Assembly: GCA_036873755.1 (NCBI GenBank)
Contig: JAVTVY010017474.1
Coordinates: forward strand, 1-64,000
Origin: Hanleya hanleyi
Taxonomy: Eukaryota; Mollusca; Polyplacophora; Lepidopleurida; Hanleyidae
Reading direction: 5' to 3'
DNA: 64,000 bases
The position numbers and the translations under genes are program-made. Positions within the stretch are counted from its first letter, which is position 1, and each line of letters starts with the position of its first letter. A model generated the notes under the pieces. It did not search any database and had not been told where the DNA came from. It was given only the letters and a program-made list of their open reading frames with translations. Shown here in pieces: positions 42,981 through 56,900 of the stretch.

Positions 42981-43299
42981 CAACTGCAACAATGTAGCCA
43001 TAAGATTTACTTGCAAACTTTTATTACTTACTAGAATGGACAGTTTAGACTTCTACTTCTCACTCACATCAGTTTGCTTACAGACTGACTAATAAATGTA
43101 CGGTACTAACTTATAGCAAATCTATTCAAGCTTTAATACTTTAATGATAAAAAGACTTTAATGATAAGAACAACATCAAATAAATCTATTGGTGTCTGAA
43201 ATGGATTAATCGCACTGAGAAGAAAATCCTGCACTAGTTGACATGAGATTCACCGGCAGTTTCACTAGACTTCTGAACTTTGATCTGGCTACACTTGAA

Positions 43300-46200
43300 C
43301 TGTTGAATGAATGAATGATTTAGCAATAGAACTGTTGAATACTCATGGTTACACTATATAGAACTGTTATTCATTCCTACTATAGATCTGTTAAATCATT
43401 CAGTCCAGTTAAATGTGCCCTATGATTCTTCAAGCATTGAATTTGTATACACTGAATCATTGAGTCTAGTAACATTGCAATTATGTAATCATTCAGCGTG
43501 ACTACACTAAAACTGTTGAACAATTCAGTCTGGTTACTCTAGAACTACTGAATCATTCAGTCTTTTTACACTAGAACTATTGAATCATTTAGTATGGTTA
43601 CATTGAATCATTTTGTCTGGTTACACAGAAGTTGTTGAATCAGTCAGCTGTTTACACTAGAACTGTTGATTCATTAAGTTTGGTTACCAACTGTCAAATC
43701 ATTTATTCTGTTTACGCTAGAACTGTGGAATCATTCAGGTTGGTTAATAAGCTTCAGGCTGGTTACACTGTAGAACTGTTGAATAAACAGACTGGCCACA
43801 CTAGAACTGTTGAATAAATTAGACTGGTTAGACTAGAACTGTTGAATAAATCAGACTGGTTACACTAGAACTGTTGAATAAATCAGACTGGTTACACTAG
43901 AACTGTTGAATAAATCAGACTGGTTACACTAGAATTGTTGAATAAATCAGACTGGTTACACTAGAACTGTTGAATAAATCAGAATGGTTACACTAGAACT
44001 GTTGAATAAATCAGACTGGTTAGACTAGAACTGTTGAATAAATCAGACTGGTTACACTAGAACTGTTGAATAAATCAGACTGGTTACACTAGAACTGTTG
44101 AATAAATCAGACTGGTTACACAAGAACTGTTGAATAAATCTGTCTGGTTACACTGGAACTGTTGAATAAATCAGGCTGGTTACACTAGAACTGTTGAATA
44201 AATCAGACTGGTTACACAGTTAGACTTGTTGAATAAATCAAGCTGGTTAGACTAGAACTTGAATAAATCGGACTGGTTAAACTAGAACTGTTGAATAAAT
44301 CAGATTGGTTAAACTAGAACTGTTGAATAAATCAGACTGGTTAAACTAGAATTATTGAATAAATCAGACTGGTTACACTAGAACTGTTGAATAAATCAGA
44401 CTGGTTACACTAGAACTGAACAAATCAGACTGGTTACACAAGAACTGTTGAATAAATCTGTCTGGTTACACTAGAACTGTTGAATAAATCTGTCTGGTTA
44501 AACTAGAACTGTTGAATAAATCAGACTGGTTAAACTAGAATTATTGAATAAATCAGACTGGTTACACTAGAATTGTTGAATAAATTGGTTACACTAGAAC
44601 TGCTGAATAAATCAGACTGGTTAAACTAGAATTATTGAATAAATCAGACTGGTTACACTAGAACTGTTGAATAAATCAGACTGGTTACACGAGCTGTTGA
44701 ATAAATTGGTTACACTAGAACTGTTGAATAAATCAGACTGGTTAAACTAGAATTATTGAATAAATCAGACTGGTTACACTAGAACTGTTGAATAAATTGG
44801 TTACACTAGAACTGTTGAATAAATCAGACTGGTTAAACTAGAATTATTGAATAAATCAGACTGGTTACACTAGAACTGTTGAATAAATCAGACTGGTTAC
44901 ACGAGCTGTTGAATAAATCAGACTGGTTACACAAGAAGTGCTGAATAAATCTGTCTGGTTACACTAGAACTGTTGAATAAATCAGACTGGTTACACTAGA
45001 ACTCATGAATAAATCAGACTGGTTACACTAGAACTGTTGAATAAATCAGACTGGTTACACTAGAACTGTTGAATAAATCAGACTGGTTACACTAGAACTG
45101 TTGATTAATCAGACTGGTTACACTAGAACTGTTGAATAGATCAGAATGGTTACACTAGAACTGTTGAATAAATCAGACTGGTTACACTAGAACTGTTGAA
45201 TAAATCAGACTAGTTAGACTAGAACTGTTGAATAAATCAGACTGGTTACACTAGAACTGTTGAATAAATTGGTTACACTAGAACTGTTGAATAAATCAGA
45301 CTGGTTACACTAGAACTGTTGAATAAATCAGACTGGTTACACTAGAACTGTTGAATAAATCAGACTGGTTACACTAGAACTAGTTGAATAAATCAGAATG
45401 GTTACACTAGAACTGTTGAATCAGACTGGTTACACTAGAACTGCTGTTGAATAAATCAGACTGGTTACACTAGAACTGTTGATTAATCAGACTGGTTACA
45501 CTAGAACTGTTGAATAAATCAGAATGGTTACACTAGAATTGTTGAATAAATCAGACTGGTTACACTGGAACTGTTGAATAAATCAGTATGGTTACACTAG
45601 AACTGTAACTGTTGAATAAATCAGACTGGTTAAATTAGAATTATTGAATAAATCAGACTGGTTACACTAGAACTGTTGAATAAATCAGACTGGTTACACA
45701 AAAACTGTTGAATAAATCTGTCTGGTTACACTAGAACTGTTGAACAAATCAGGCTGGTAACACTAGAATTGTTGATTAAATCAGACTGGTTACACTAGTC
45801 TTGTTAAATGCATCAAGCTGGTTAGACTAGAACTGTTTAATAAATCAGACTGGTTACACTAGAACTGTTGAATAAATTGGTTACACTAGAACTGTTGAAT
45901 AAATCAGACTGGTTAAACTAGAATTATTGAATAAATCAGACTGGTTACACTAAATGTTGAATAAATCAGACTGGTTAAACTACAGACTACACTAGAACTG
46001 TTGAATAAATCAGACTGGTTACACGAGCTGTTGAATAAATCAGACTGGTTACACAAGAAGTGCTGAATAAATCTGTCTCGTTACACTAGAACTGTTGAAT
46101 AAATCAGACTGGTTACACTAGAACTGTTGAATAAATCAGACTGGTCACACTAGAACTGCTGTTGAATAAATCAGACTGGTTAGAACTGTTGAATAAATCA

Positions 46201-47630
46201 GACTGGTTACACTAGAGCTAATAAATCTGGTTACACTAGAATAAATCAGACTGATTACACTAGAACTGTTGAATAAATCAGAATGGTTACACTAGAACTG
46301 TTGAATAAATCAGACTGGTTACACTAGAACTGTTGAATAAATCAGAACGGTTACACTAGAACTGTTGAATAAATCAGAATGGTTACACTAGAACTGTTGA
46401 ATAAATCAGACTGGTTACACTAGAACTTGAATAAATCAGACTGGTTACACTAGAACTGTTGAATAAATCAGAATGGTTACACTAGAACTGTTGAATAAAT
46501 CAGACTGGTTACACTAGAACTGTTGAATAAATCAGACTGGTTACACTATAACTGTTGAATAAATCAGAATGGTTACACTAGAACTGTTGAATAAATCAGA
46601 ATGGTTACACTAGAACTGTTGAATAAATCAGACTGGTTAAATTAGAATTATTGAATAAATCAGACTGGTTACACAAAAACTGTTGAATAAATCTGTCTGG
46701 TTACACTAGAACTGTTGAACAAATCAGGCTGGTTACACTAGAACTGTTGAATAAATCGGACTGGTTACACTAGTCTTGTTGAATGCATCAAGCTGGTTAG
46801 ACTAGAACTTGAATAAATCGGACTGGTTAAACTAGAACTGTTGAATAAATCAGATTGGTTAAACTAGAACTGTTGAATAAATCAGACTGGTTAAACTAGA
46901 ATTATTGAATAAATCAGACTGGTTACACTAGAACTGTTGAATAAATCAGACTGGTTACACTAGAACTGTTGAACAAATCAGACTGGTTACACAAGAACTG
47001 TTGAATAAATCTGTCTGGTTACACTAGAACTGTTGAATAAATCAGAATGGTTACACTATAGCTGTTGAATAAATCAGAATGGTTACACTAGAACTGTTGA
47101 ATAAATCAGACTGGTTACACTAGAACTGTTGAATAAATCTGTCTGGTTACACTAGAACTAAAGACTCATTCAAACTGGTTACATGTATGGAATATTTTGT
47201 CTGGTTACACTAAAACTGTTGAATCATTCAGTTTAATTACATTAGAACTATTGAATCATTAAGAATGGTTGCACTAGAACTGTTGAATGATTAAGACTGG
47301 TTAAGCTAGAAGTATAGAATCATTCAGTATGGTCCCACTCGAACAATTAAATCATTCAGTTTTGTTACATTTGACTTTTGACTACATTATGCTGGTTACA
47401 GTAGAACTATAGAATAATTCCGAGTGGTTACACTAGAACTATTGGACGAATCAGTTAGGTTACTGTAGAAATGCTTTGTTGTTGACACTAGAATCATGCA
47501 GGTTGGCTACTCTATAAATGCTGAATCATAAAGTCTGGTTACTCTAGAACTACTGAATCATGCAGTCTGTTACACTGAGACTGTTGAATAATTTGGGTTT
47601 GTTACACCGGAACTGTAACATTTATTATAA
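43300..47630. repeat. Minisatellite, 32-bp unit, over 100 copies
   Basis: The unit is ACTGGTTACACTAGAACTGT plus TGAATAAATCAG. The core (43800-47160) is homogeneous; both flanks are degenerate, so the array grew from the middle. Each unit contains AATAAA on the + strand. No gene. Confidence 0.9.
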
Positions 47631-47639
47631 AAGTTCAAA

Positions 47640-48222
47640 GACCTGAGTTTGTGGACCAACACTGCCAGCGCACACCTTCGCGATTCTGTATTAAATGGTA
47701 ATAATTAAACCAGATAGCAAGGAATCGACTAGGTTTGTGGCAAACAACTGAGTAGGACATATAATCGAACTGTTTTGATTTTACTCGATGAAGCCCTGAG
47801 CAGTCGGAGACAACCTCCAAGGCGTGGCAACTCCCTTACCAAGAGATACTTCACCAATAAACCCTCAAGCTTTTGGTCACATGTCAGCTCATTATCATTT
47901 ACTGTCGAAGTGATAGTGCTAACAAATTTTGTTACATGATAAGTTTTATTTGTATTATCGTAATTTTTAAAATGACATCACGAAGGTGTGCAAAAAGAAA
48001 CATTCTGCTAATGAGGTCTGCATGGCGTAATCTCTGATTCAGTTCCGACAGAATCGGTTAGGTGTGCGCCGAACTTTCAAGTATGTCATTAGGTTGAAGT
48101 AAATTAGGAGACCAAGATGGACACCTCTTATTATACCCTATATTATTACACTCTACACAATCATTCCAAGTGACACAGAAGTGTGTGGACCAGTTCAGAT
48201 GTACTAAATGTTCTGATTGTAT
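47640..48222. other. Intron-like DNA, no gene seen
   Basis: No repeat or coding signal recognised. Confidence 0.4.
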
Positions 48223-49001
48223 TCAATGAAAATTAGAAGATCTTCTGAGAGTTTGATAAATGGTCTGTATTTTCTGCTTCATGCCAAGCATTATTAGGAA
48301 TGCTGTCATATTTCTCTGTGATAAATTGCCGAGTTGGTCGGCAGTAAAGACTCTCTTTGGGATTTCTTTTCTTCTCACGATAATCCAACGTACCGTTTTC
48401 CGTCCCCACAAAGCCGCAAGCAATTACTTTGCCATTTGACACATACTCCAAAATGAGGCTTGAGCGGTTTTTTATTCTCAAAACGCCCTTTCACCTTTTA
48501 CAATTTCACTTCAAGCTGAGTACAAATATATAAATGTAGTGGAGATTTGGTGTAAAATGGACCTAGGATTCTTCCAATATTTCCATTCTTCAAGTTTTGT
48601 ATGCTGAATGACCTGATATGTACTTACATTGCCTAACTCTCTACAGAGAGCTATGCCAACTATCTGTCAGAGATTTGAAGGACTTTTTCCACAGAGGCTC
48701 TGGAAGTACAGGTTGACATGAACTGTTCGTTCCTCAAAAAATAAAGTTCTCCATGTTTAAATTTACAAACAGTACATTTTTCTTTTTGAATCCAGTTGAA
48801 TTTACTGATTTTCGTACCATGTATTTCTGCAACTGTTGTGTCCCCCCATTCCCCTTCAACATGAACCTGTGTTTCGTATTTGGGCATGAGTTTAGCAATC
48901 CAGTCCAGTAAAGTATGAAAATCATTAACGTTATCAAATTTAGTAATAAAATACCAATTTGAATGCTTCATTACTGAAATTAATAATAATTCCCTGACCA
49001 T
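48223..49001 (-). CDS. Coding-like block of unknown identity (two open segments)
   Basis: Minus-strand segment 49001-48660 encodes 113 residues with ordinary composition (KHSNWYFITKFDNV, LLDWIAKLMPKYETQVHVEG, CTVCKFKHGELYFLRNE). Segment 48481-48223 encodes 82 residues (SSLILEYVSNGKVIACGFVG, ESLYCRPTRQFITEKYD). A possible splice acceptor (TTATTAATTTCAG) lies near 48970, and the gap between the segments could be an intron. The family is not recognised. It may be a nested gene or a transposon-derived exon within the spondin intron. Confidence 0.3.
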
Positions 49002-50630
49002 GTTGGTGTTTGTTATTATTAATGTTTAATCACTTCCTGGTTGTTCATTTTTTGTTAATTATAAACAAGTTTTCCATGAGCGGAATATGCAATAATTACT
49101 TAACGTTTTTGCTGAAAACCTCTCTATCTGACTAGCGAGACCACAAATAAAGCATATGTCTATAATTTTCCATTTCTTGAACTTCTCTTGGATGTGGCTC
49201 TTTAACTTAGTTAAACAATTTTCAGAGATTTTTAGTTAATTTTTACGTATGGTTCAATATCTCTAGAATGCCATGGTAGTCTTCTTTAAGTGTCGAAATC
49301 TTTCATTTGGGAGCAAAAAGGTGACCCAAAACATGTCATGGTTCTTTCAGCTAAGGGAGATAACTCCTGTATTCAAACTTTTTTCTTCATTACTGCTTGT
49401 AGTAACTTCTAAAATCATTTTCAAATATGTATTACTATTATCAGTAACAGATTTTGGTGTTACTGGAAACAGTCACATTATTCAAAATTGTGTTTTGTTA
49501 TTGTTTATAGTATGATTTGTTAGCTCATTATCAAATAGTACCGTAATGTTACTCAAATTCGTAATTTATTGTGCTGTTATATGGTTAATAATGTTTATGG
49601 GTGTTGGGCACAACCATTATGTAATGCAGCTACATATAGGCTTTTCAAGCCTTGTATCACAAACGTATATCTTGTATAATATGTTAAAATAAAATTGTGT
49701 ATGAAAGGCTAGCTTGTGGACATTTTTGAGGAGGAAGGTTGTCCAACTTTGGCTTAAATTGTGTGATGTAAATTTTTAATCACCCCAAATGTAATTTTTT
49801 GAGTGAAGCTTCAACATGAATATATTTACTTTATTTATTCAAATATCATGGTTATATTGCTGAAACTATGCAGTTTGATGAAAGTTTGAAGCACTGTTTA
49901 ATTCTTATAGTGCAAAACTTTGAATTAGATTACTTTGCTGATTCATCTTCATGCAGGGACCTTATAAAAACATGTAGCCAGTGCATGGGTAACACAATAT
50001 AGGGATGTACAACTCCTTTAATGTGGAATATACTTACATGCTTAAAAACACATCTATAGAATATTAAATTTCTCAAAGTAGACATCAAAGGTGGAAATGG
50101 TTTTGTTGGCAAATTTACTGCAGAGCGGGATGGGTCATGCGAAAATGTTACTATGACAGATTTTTATTGGATAGAATTGTAGATATGTGTATGTCCCAAG
50201 TCAATACACCTTTCACTTCAAAGGACCTCTTTCACACGCTTCTGATCTTATAATAAAACGGAAAATAAACCCTGTCGTGTTTACGTGTGATGTCATAAAA
50301 GCCAGGTCCACGTAAACACAGTCAACTGACAAAGGTTCTCAGTTAGCATGAACATGTTTAAATGAAATGGAGGTTGTGTGACATGAACTGTATTATGCAA
50401 AGGTAATATTTTAATAAGTGTGTAAGCGTTGCATAAAAATATTTTCTTTATTAATGCCAACCAGGCGTTATAAATGGATTGAGTGGTCTTTGGTCTGTAA
50501 CTTATAAATTTGTTATGGTTTGGTCAATAGAGGGGACAGTAATAATGCCTTGATGTTGAAAAGCTTCAGTATAGAGCAGCTAGTTTGGAACTTTTTATTT
50601 GGCTTGGTGTGTTTAGAGGACTATCAGATG
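49002..50630. other. Intron-like DNA, no gene seen
   Basis: AT-rich; no coding signal or strong repeat. Confidence 0.4.
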
Positions 50631-50632
50631 AA

Positions 50633-50702
50633 GTATATACTGTAGTCCATATGTAGTATATACTGTAGTCCATATGTAGTATATACTGTAGTCCATATGT
50701 AG
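50633..50702. repeat. 23-bp tandem repeat, three copies
   Basis: AGTATATACTGTAGTCCATA plus TGT, three identical copies. Confidence 0.8.
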
Positions 50703-50859
50703 AAGGACAAAATTGAGCTCTAGGGATACTGGTACCGATCCATTAGATTTTACCAAGCGTATATATACTGCGTTTGAAATTACTTACCATTGAACCATAG
50801 ATATATGATAAATGATGGTGGGATTGTAGAATTGGTTGAATCTTTGAAATGAATGGGCA

Positions 50860-51200
50860 AGGGTGAAGCTGGACTGGAATGATTTGCGGAGCTGCATTAT
50901 GAAGTCGGGTGCAGCTGGAGTATGGAGTGGGTGGGACAAATATGGGGTTCATTTCTGTCTCAATATGAGAAAAATAAGAAAATTTAAAAAAAAAATCCAT
51001 AAAATTCTCCTCGGCTACAGGCCTGACGCAAGCAGCGGAAGTTGCAACCGATGCAGCTGGATGACGAAATGAATGGAGCTGAAGTATGAATGGGTGCTGC
51101 TTGAGTGTGAAGATGGTTGCAGCTTGGACGGATGCAGCTTGAATATGAAGATAGGTGTATCTGAAGACTGCAGATGATTGCAACTGAGATGGATGCAGCT
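50860..51200. repeat. Degenerate GCAGCTGGAGTATGAA minisatellite, first block
   Basis: Words such as GATGCAGCTGAAGTATGA and GGTTGCAGCTTGGA recur at about 25-bp steps. The long minus-strand frame across it (50743-51441) is repeat-driven. Confidence 0.55.
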
Positions 51201-51219
51201 GAAGTATAACAAGGGTTAT

Positions 51220-52660
51220 GTGTAACCCGGCAGCTCGCCTTTTGGGTATTGTCAATAACATGCAGCTTCGCATAAAGATCGAGCCCTTCAGGTTGCACAT
51301 CACTGACAATGACAATACATATTGCAATAAAAATTTGACTTCTTTGTCAGTGATGTTGAAGTTGGATTGAAAGATGAAATATATTATAAAACTTGAAATA
51401 AAGATTACCTTTTTTTCCAAAAGTAAGCTTATACATGTCATTATGAATACATGTACAATTGAAATTTGGTCAGAGATGTGGGTGTGAAATGCCTGGACAA
51501 GTATGGTTCGTGCAAAAGCTTTAGGTTAAATCATGATGAGGAATGGGATTCGATACCAAAATTGAAGGAAATGGTGTTCTTCATTAAAGGCGACACAAAA
51601 TTCCAAACCACCAGGGGTTAATATTTAATATTGTACTTCTGAGATGAAATAATGTCATTAAACTATTAGTAATTACTATAAAGGAATATATTGTAGTTGA
51701 TTTGACGTGTTTGTGTATATGTAACAGGTCGATACTTGATGAAAGAACGCATTGTTGAGGCTTTTGTTGAGGCTTTTGTGCAGCTGAAAAGGGTCACGTC
51801 TAGATGCATTGTTGAGCTCAGACAGGCTATTGTAGGCTTTGTCTTACACCAAGTATAAACCTACAATGTACACTGCATCTCCTACCTAATAGGTTAGTAT
51901 CACATATAAGAGATATATGCAGCTTCGCAAAAAGATCGAGCCCTTCACGATGGCACATCATTTGAGGTTGCACATCATTGGCAATGCACATCATTTAAAA
52001 TAATAAATTTATTAAGAAATATGATTTCTATATTTAGTGATGTTGAGGTTGGATTGAAGGAGGAACTATATTATATAACTACCAACAAAGATTACATTTT
52101 TTTCAAAAGTAAGCCTACACATCCCATTGCATGGATCTGATGAATACATGTTCATGTATAGTTAGGAACAATAGGTGTGCAATTTTGAGCACGTTCTTGG
52201 TGTAACTTTGTGTGATGATATGTGAACAAACAAAGCTAATAACAGTGCAATAGTAGGACTAAATCTATCATTTCCAGCATGCAATGGGACACTTGCACTG
52301 TGGTAAACCTTCACATTTGTATGCAAATAATTTAAAAGAATGCAATGACAACTGTGTCCAATCATACTGTAATGCTCCATAATAATGTGCACGGGTAAAG
52401 ACTGAGCTCACAAACTGATTCAAACTCACTTTTAATTAATATAGTAAGTTAAAAGTGTGATAACAAAATTTAAGGAAATGGCGTCCTTCATTTAAGGCGA
52501 CACGAAATTAAAAACTGACAGGGGTTCGGTACTGCGGGATTCCCCCGCCAGTCATTTTGATATTGTACTTCTGAAATAAAATAATGCCACCAGACTATTA
52601 GTAAATACTATAAAGGAATATAATGTATGTGATTTGGTATGTATGACTGTATATACAATG
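51220..52660. repeat. Tandem segmental duplication (51220-51710 and 51905-52660)
   Basis: Both copies carry GCAGCTTCGCA(T/A)AAAGATCG, TTGAGGTTGGATTGAA-type and AGGAAATGG(T/C)GT(T/C)CTTCATT sequences, then TATTAGTAATTACTATAAAG. The second copy has a short extra piece (CTGCGGGATTCCCCCGCCAG). Confidence 0.6.
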
Positions 52661-52892
52661 TACACTGCATCTCATGCCTAATAAGAAGTCAAAAAATTTC
52701 TAAGTCCAGCCTAAACAACCCAGAAAACTTTCTAAGTCCAGCCTAAACATAAAAGTCTAACCGGACACCAACACCGACACCGCCACTTTCCCCCTCTCTC
52801 TCCCAATACCTCGCCTACTTCGTATACGGCGAGCTAAAAATGACTTTAGTATTAGGTTAGGTGTCGCTGAAGAATGAAGATGGATGCAGCTA

Positions 52893-53053
52893 CACGCTTA
52901 AAACTGAAGTGTTGAAACTTACTTGTAAAGTGTTGAAATAACCCTTTAAGTGTGTCCACAGGGTCTGCTCTTTAAGTGTTGTCCCTCTGGACACACTTAA
53001 AGGGTTATTTCAACACTTTACGAGAAAGTTTCAACACTTTAGATTTAAGCATG
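52893..53053. mobile_element. 161-bp foldback MITE, TA target duplication (copy 2)
   Basis: Same family, length and flanking TA as 32106-32266. Centre and arms differ at a handful of positions. Confidence 0.85.
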
Positions 53054-53059
53054 TAGAGG

Positions 53060-53970
53060 AGTAATGCATGCGGCTGCCAGATGAAGATGGGCACAGCTGG
53101 AGTGTGGACGGGTGCTACTTGAGTATGAAGTTGAATACAGCTAGAGTCTGAAGATGGATGCATCTGAGACGGATGCAGCTGAAGTATGAAAATGGATTTT
53201 ACTGTAGTATTAAGTTAGGTGGATTCGGGGAATGAAGACTGGTGCACTATTGGAATATATAAATGGGTGCAGCTATATAGTATGAATATGGGTGGAATGG
53301 AATCCGCTATAGAATTACCAGAAGTGCAGCTGGGTATTAAATACAGATGGATGTGGCTGGATAATGGTGGGTGTATAGTTATGATGGAGGCAGCTTGATG
53401 CAGCTGGAGTATAAACATGAGCATACATGGGGTACAGCTGAAGTTAGAAAATTGCTACAGGTGAGATGGATTCAGCTGGAGTATGATAATGATCCCAACT
53501 GATGTATGAATATGGGTAAATTTATACATGTAGAGTTTGAAGCTGGATGGAGCTGGAAGTTGAAGATGGATGGATTTAATATAAGGATGGATACGGCTGA
53601 ATTTTCAATAGGGGTGCAGCTGGAGTATGAAGATGAGTGCTGCTGGAGTATGAAGAGGAATGCAGCTGGAAAATGGAGAGAGTCGCTGCTGGAGAATGAA
53701 GATTGATAGGTAAAGCTGGAGTATGAAAATGGTTACAGCTGGAGAATGAGGATGGATGCAGCTAAAGTAAGAATATTGGTTGTGCTGGAGTATGAAGTTG
53801 GGTGGAGCTAACGAGTACATGAAAATGGGTGCAGCTCGAATATTTGGAGATGAGTACAGCTAGTGCATGAACATGGTTGCAGCTGGTGTATGTAGATGGT
53901 TGCAGCTGAAGAATTAAGAAGGGTATAGCTGGAATGGAGTAATGGGTGCAGCTGGATAATATAAAAAATA
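53060..53970. repeat. Degenerate GCAGCTGGAGTATGAAGATG minisatellite, main block
   Basis: About 25-bp units, highly diverged; same family as 50860-51200. No gene. Confidence 0.7.
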
Positions 53971-56900
53971 AAAATAAAGATGGATCTTAAATACGAAAAT
54001 GGAACAAACCGTAACTATAAAGAAACCAATTCTTGTTTAGCTGCTTAACACCTGTTTTTATAGAGTGGTCAGTGTGAAATTGTTATGTTTATTAAAATAA
54101 ATCTTTATCTGAAGGATATATATATTTATCGATCTTATATGAGATAGTCTAAACGTAGGATGGATATAAATAACATTTGTGAATAATTTCCGAGTTTATT
54201 ATAGGCATGTTGTGAAGGTTTTGTGTCGATCGAGAATTAATGGTCATTTTACCCCCATGGTCCAGTGCAAGATTTATTAGATATGCTTTGTTTGTGGGTG
54301 AATGCATACAGGGGTGCACCTTGTGCTCCGTGCATGCTTGGGAACGGGGATGAATCATTTTCGATTCATATCGGGGAAGCACATTAAAGATCAAAAGCCA
54401 TTGCATTGGCAAACACAGGGGAGGAAATTCCATATCAATTGTGTCCAGTCACAGCCCAATTGAAGTGGGACTTAAGATGCAAGACTGGCGATGATAATGG
54501 AGGATAATATAGAAAAGCAAAGATCATTGTGGCTCACGGTACCGAGAAAATCTTTCGCTTTTGATAGGAATGGGAGAATAAACTGATGGATAAATGTTGC
54601 AAATACCGTGTAGATCCCATAAAATAATCAGCCGTTTAACTGCAACGTGCAGGAATAGATATATTGACAACCCTGAATAATTATCAACTCACAAAGGTGT
54701 ATGGTGAGGACAGGATCTGACACATAAATAAGACCTGAGTGGACACTAGCCAAGAGCATGGGTCAGTCCGCTAGTAAAATGTCATCATTTAATAATCTCA
54801 TCACGAAAATTTCATGCTGTTTCAGTTACTTTGTCAAACGATTCAGTTCATTGGCTCGCAATAATTAGAATTTGGTCCATCTGCTCGACTGAATGGTGAA
54901 AACTGTTTCTTTGTAAATTTGTTCTCATCTGGAGTATTGCACTAATTAAGGGGGTAGGGAAGGTGTCGAGTTTGAAACATGAGTAGATTTGGGAACATAA
55001 AGATTCTCTAGGCTGTAGAGTGGGTGTCAGAAATCTTTTGTTATCAGCCAGGTACTCTATTTTTTTTTACCATATTTCAAAAAATGTTTCTTGTTTAGAG
55101 CAGTTTTATGATTCAGTGCATGTGTGGTTAAGATTTTACGTGTAGATTACAGAATTTATCTTGTTTATCAGAATGTTAGAAATTAAATTTTTTATGTTTT
55201 AGGATTTCTTATCATATCTACCTATCACAAATAGGTGTAAAGAAAATTTGTCACCAACAGTATAGGGGCCAAAAGTGCAGACTTGAGCATGAAGACACCC
55301 ATATGAATCAGACTAAATTTGCCTTTTGTGAAGGCTCTTGACAAAGCTGGTTAAAAGTAATGTGTTGAACACAGCTCTTAATTGCCGTCATGGTCAGTGA
55401 TTTTATTAGGGTTTACCACAAGTTTTACAATAGCATGTGCTCAGGGGAGCGAATTTTGAATTCTTCTGCATTATAGACCCGAAACAGCGTGATAATTAAT
55501 AGGGTAGTACATAAATCCACATCAGCTTCTCTAAAGGTGTTGAAAGCTATTAGCTGCTTCATAAAGCTTAAAGTATATTCAACTTTGACAGAAAATAATT
55601 TCTCATTTGCATTTGTTTTTTACTTTTACATACCTGCATTAAATATGTTTTTCAGAGATGTGCAGAAATGGGTCATTTTATGGGCTGTTAAATTGTAAAT
55701 TGTAACACAAAAGAAGTAAAAATGTTAATTTATAAAATCATGTAAATTAATTCAGATTCTGTATTGTTCATAATATAAAGATGGAATCTTTCTTTTAAAG
55801 ATCTTTGATGATCACATATTTAGCCTAAATTAAGAATTTATGAATTTATACTCAGAATATTACAATTTTACCTACATCTTGATAGAAATAAGTATATTTA
55901 TCCATGTCATTGATACCTGATATCCAGAACAATTTAATGAGTTCGTAATAATCAAAGTATACAGGTTAAACTTAATTTTGTTTAATATTATAATATTTCA
56001 GTGCACTCACCTGATGTATATGTGAAATTATTTATTCATGCAAAACTGCATTATGCATTATTATTGAATTCACAGATCCGTCTATTAGAAAATGCTCGAA
56101 TCAAAGGGAGGTTGTTTTTTTAGCCGGAATGTTCATTTCGAACTGTATGTCTCCAGGTGAATCCCTTCTTATTTCCATCCATTGTCCAGTTGACTTCATT
56201 ATCATTTTAAGTAGGATCTAACTGTTTTTATGTATGCATGGTCAGATGGTTGCACTGACCATCTTTGTTTGTCCCTTGACTTGGCTAGCTAGAGGTCACC
56301 CCAAGGGTCATTTGACTTAGGAGGATATCAGCTGGTGGTCATTTGGGGTCTCGTCCGTCATGGTAGATCACAGACAGAGGTGTGGGTGGTGGGTGTGAGG
56401 TGCTGTTGTGTGGGGTGTCCATATGGGTCACTGGGTATGGTAGGAGACTGGAGGATGAGATATGAATATTGGGCACCATCATATAAATTAATGTTGAAGT
56501 TGTGGAAATTTGATGACAATTATTAATCCATCTTGTTTGTACCATACTTGTACATTGTTCATACTGGTATACGCAATAATGATAGAATTTTCCACACTCT
56601 ATACCCAATGCTTGTCAATATGGATGTTCCACAATCAGAATCTATAGACGTAAAGGTGTAAAGGGCATAAAATATTGCCATTGTCTACGTGACATATTGG
56701 TCAAAATTTAGGTACCAGGTAGAGCTAGGTTTACGGACATTACCACAAAAATTGGAAAATAGGTCTTAATTAGCATGTGGATTGAAAATATTTCAAACTG
56801 AACCAGCTTTGAAGATGTTGAAGTCAATTTGAATAGGCAATTGCGAACTAAAGGCATCACCCATGAAAGTCTGCAATAGAAGAATTCAACATAGCAAATG

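Noticed and set aside
43300..47630. CRISPR-like regular repeat
   Set aside because: Repeats are contiguous without unique spacers, in animal DNA; it is a minisatellite.
50743..51441. 232-codon minus-strand frame
   Set aside because: Mostly the complement of the degenerate GCAGCTGGAGTATGAA repeat; low complexity and no motif.
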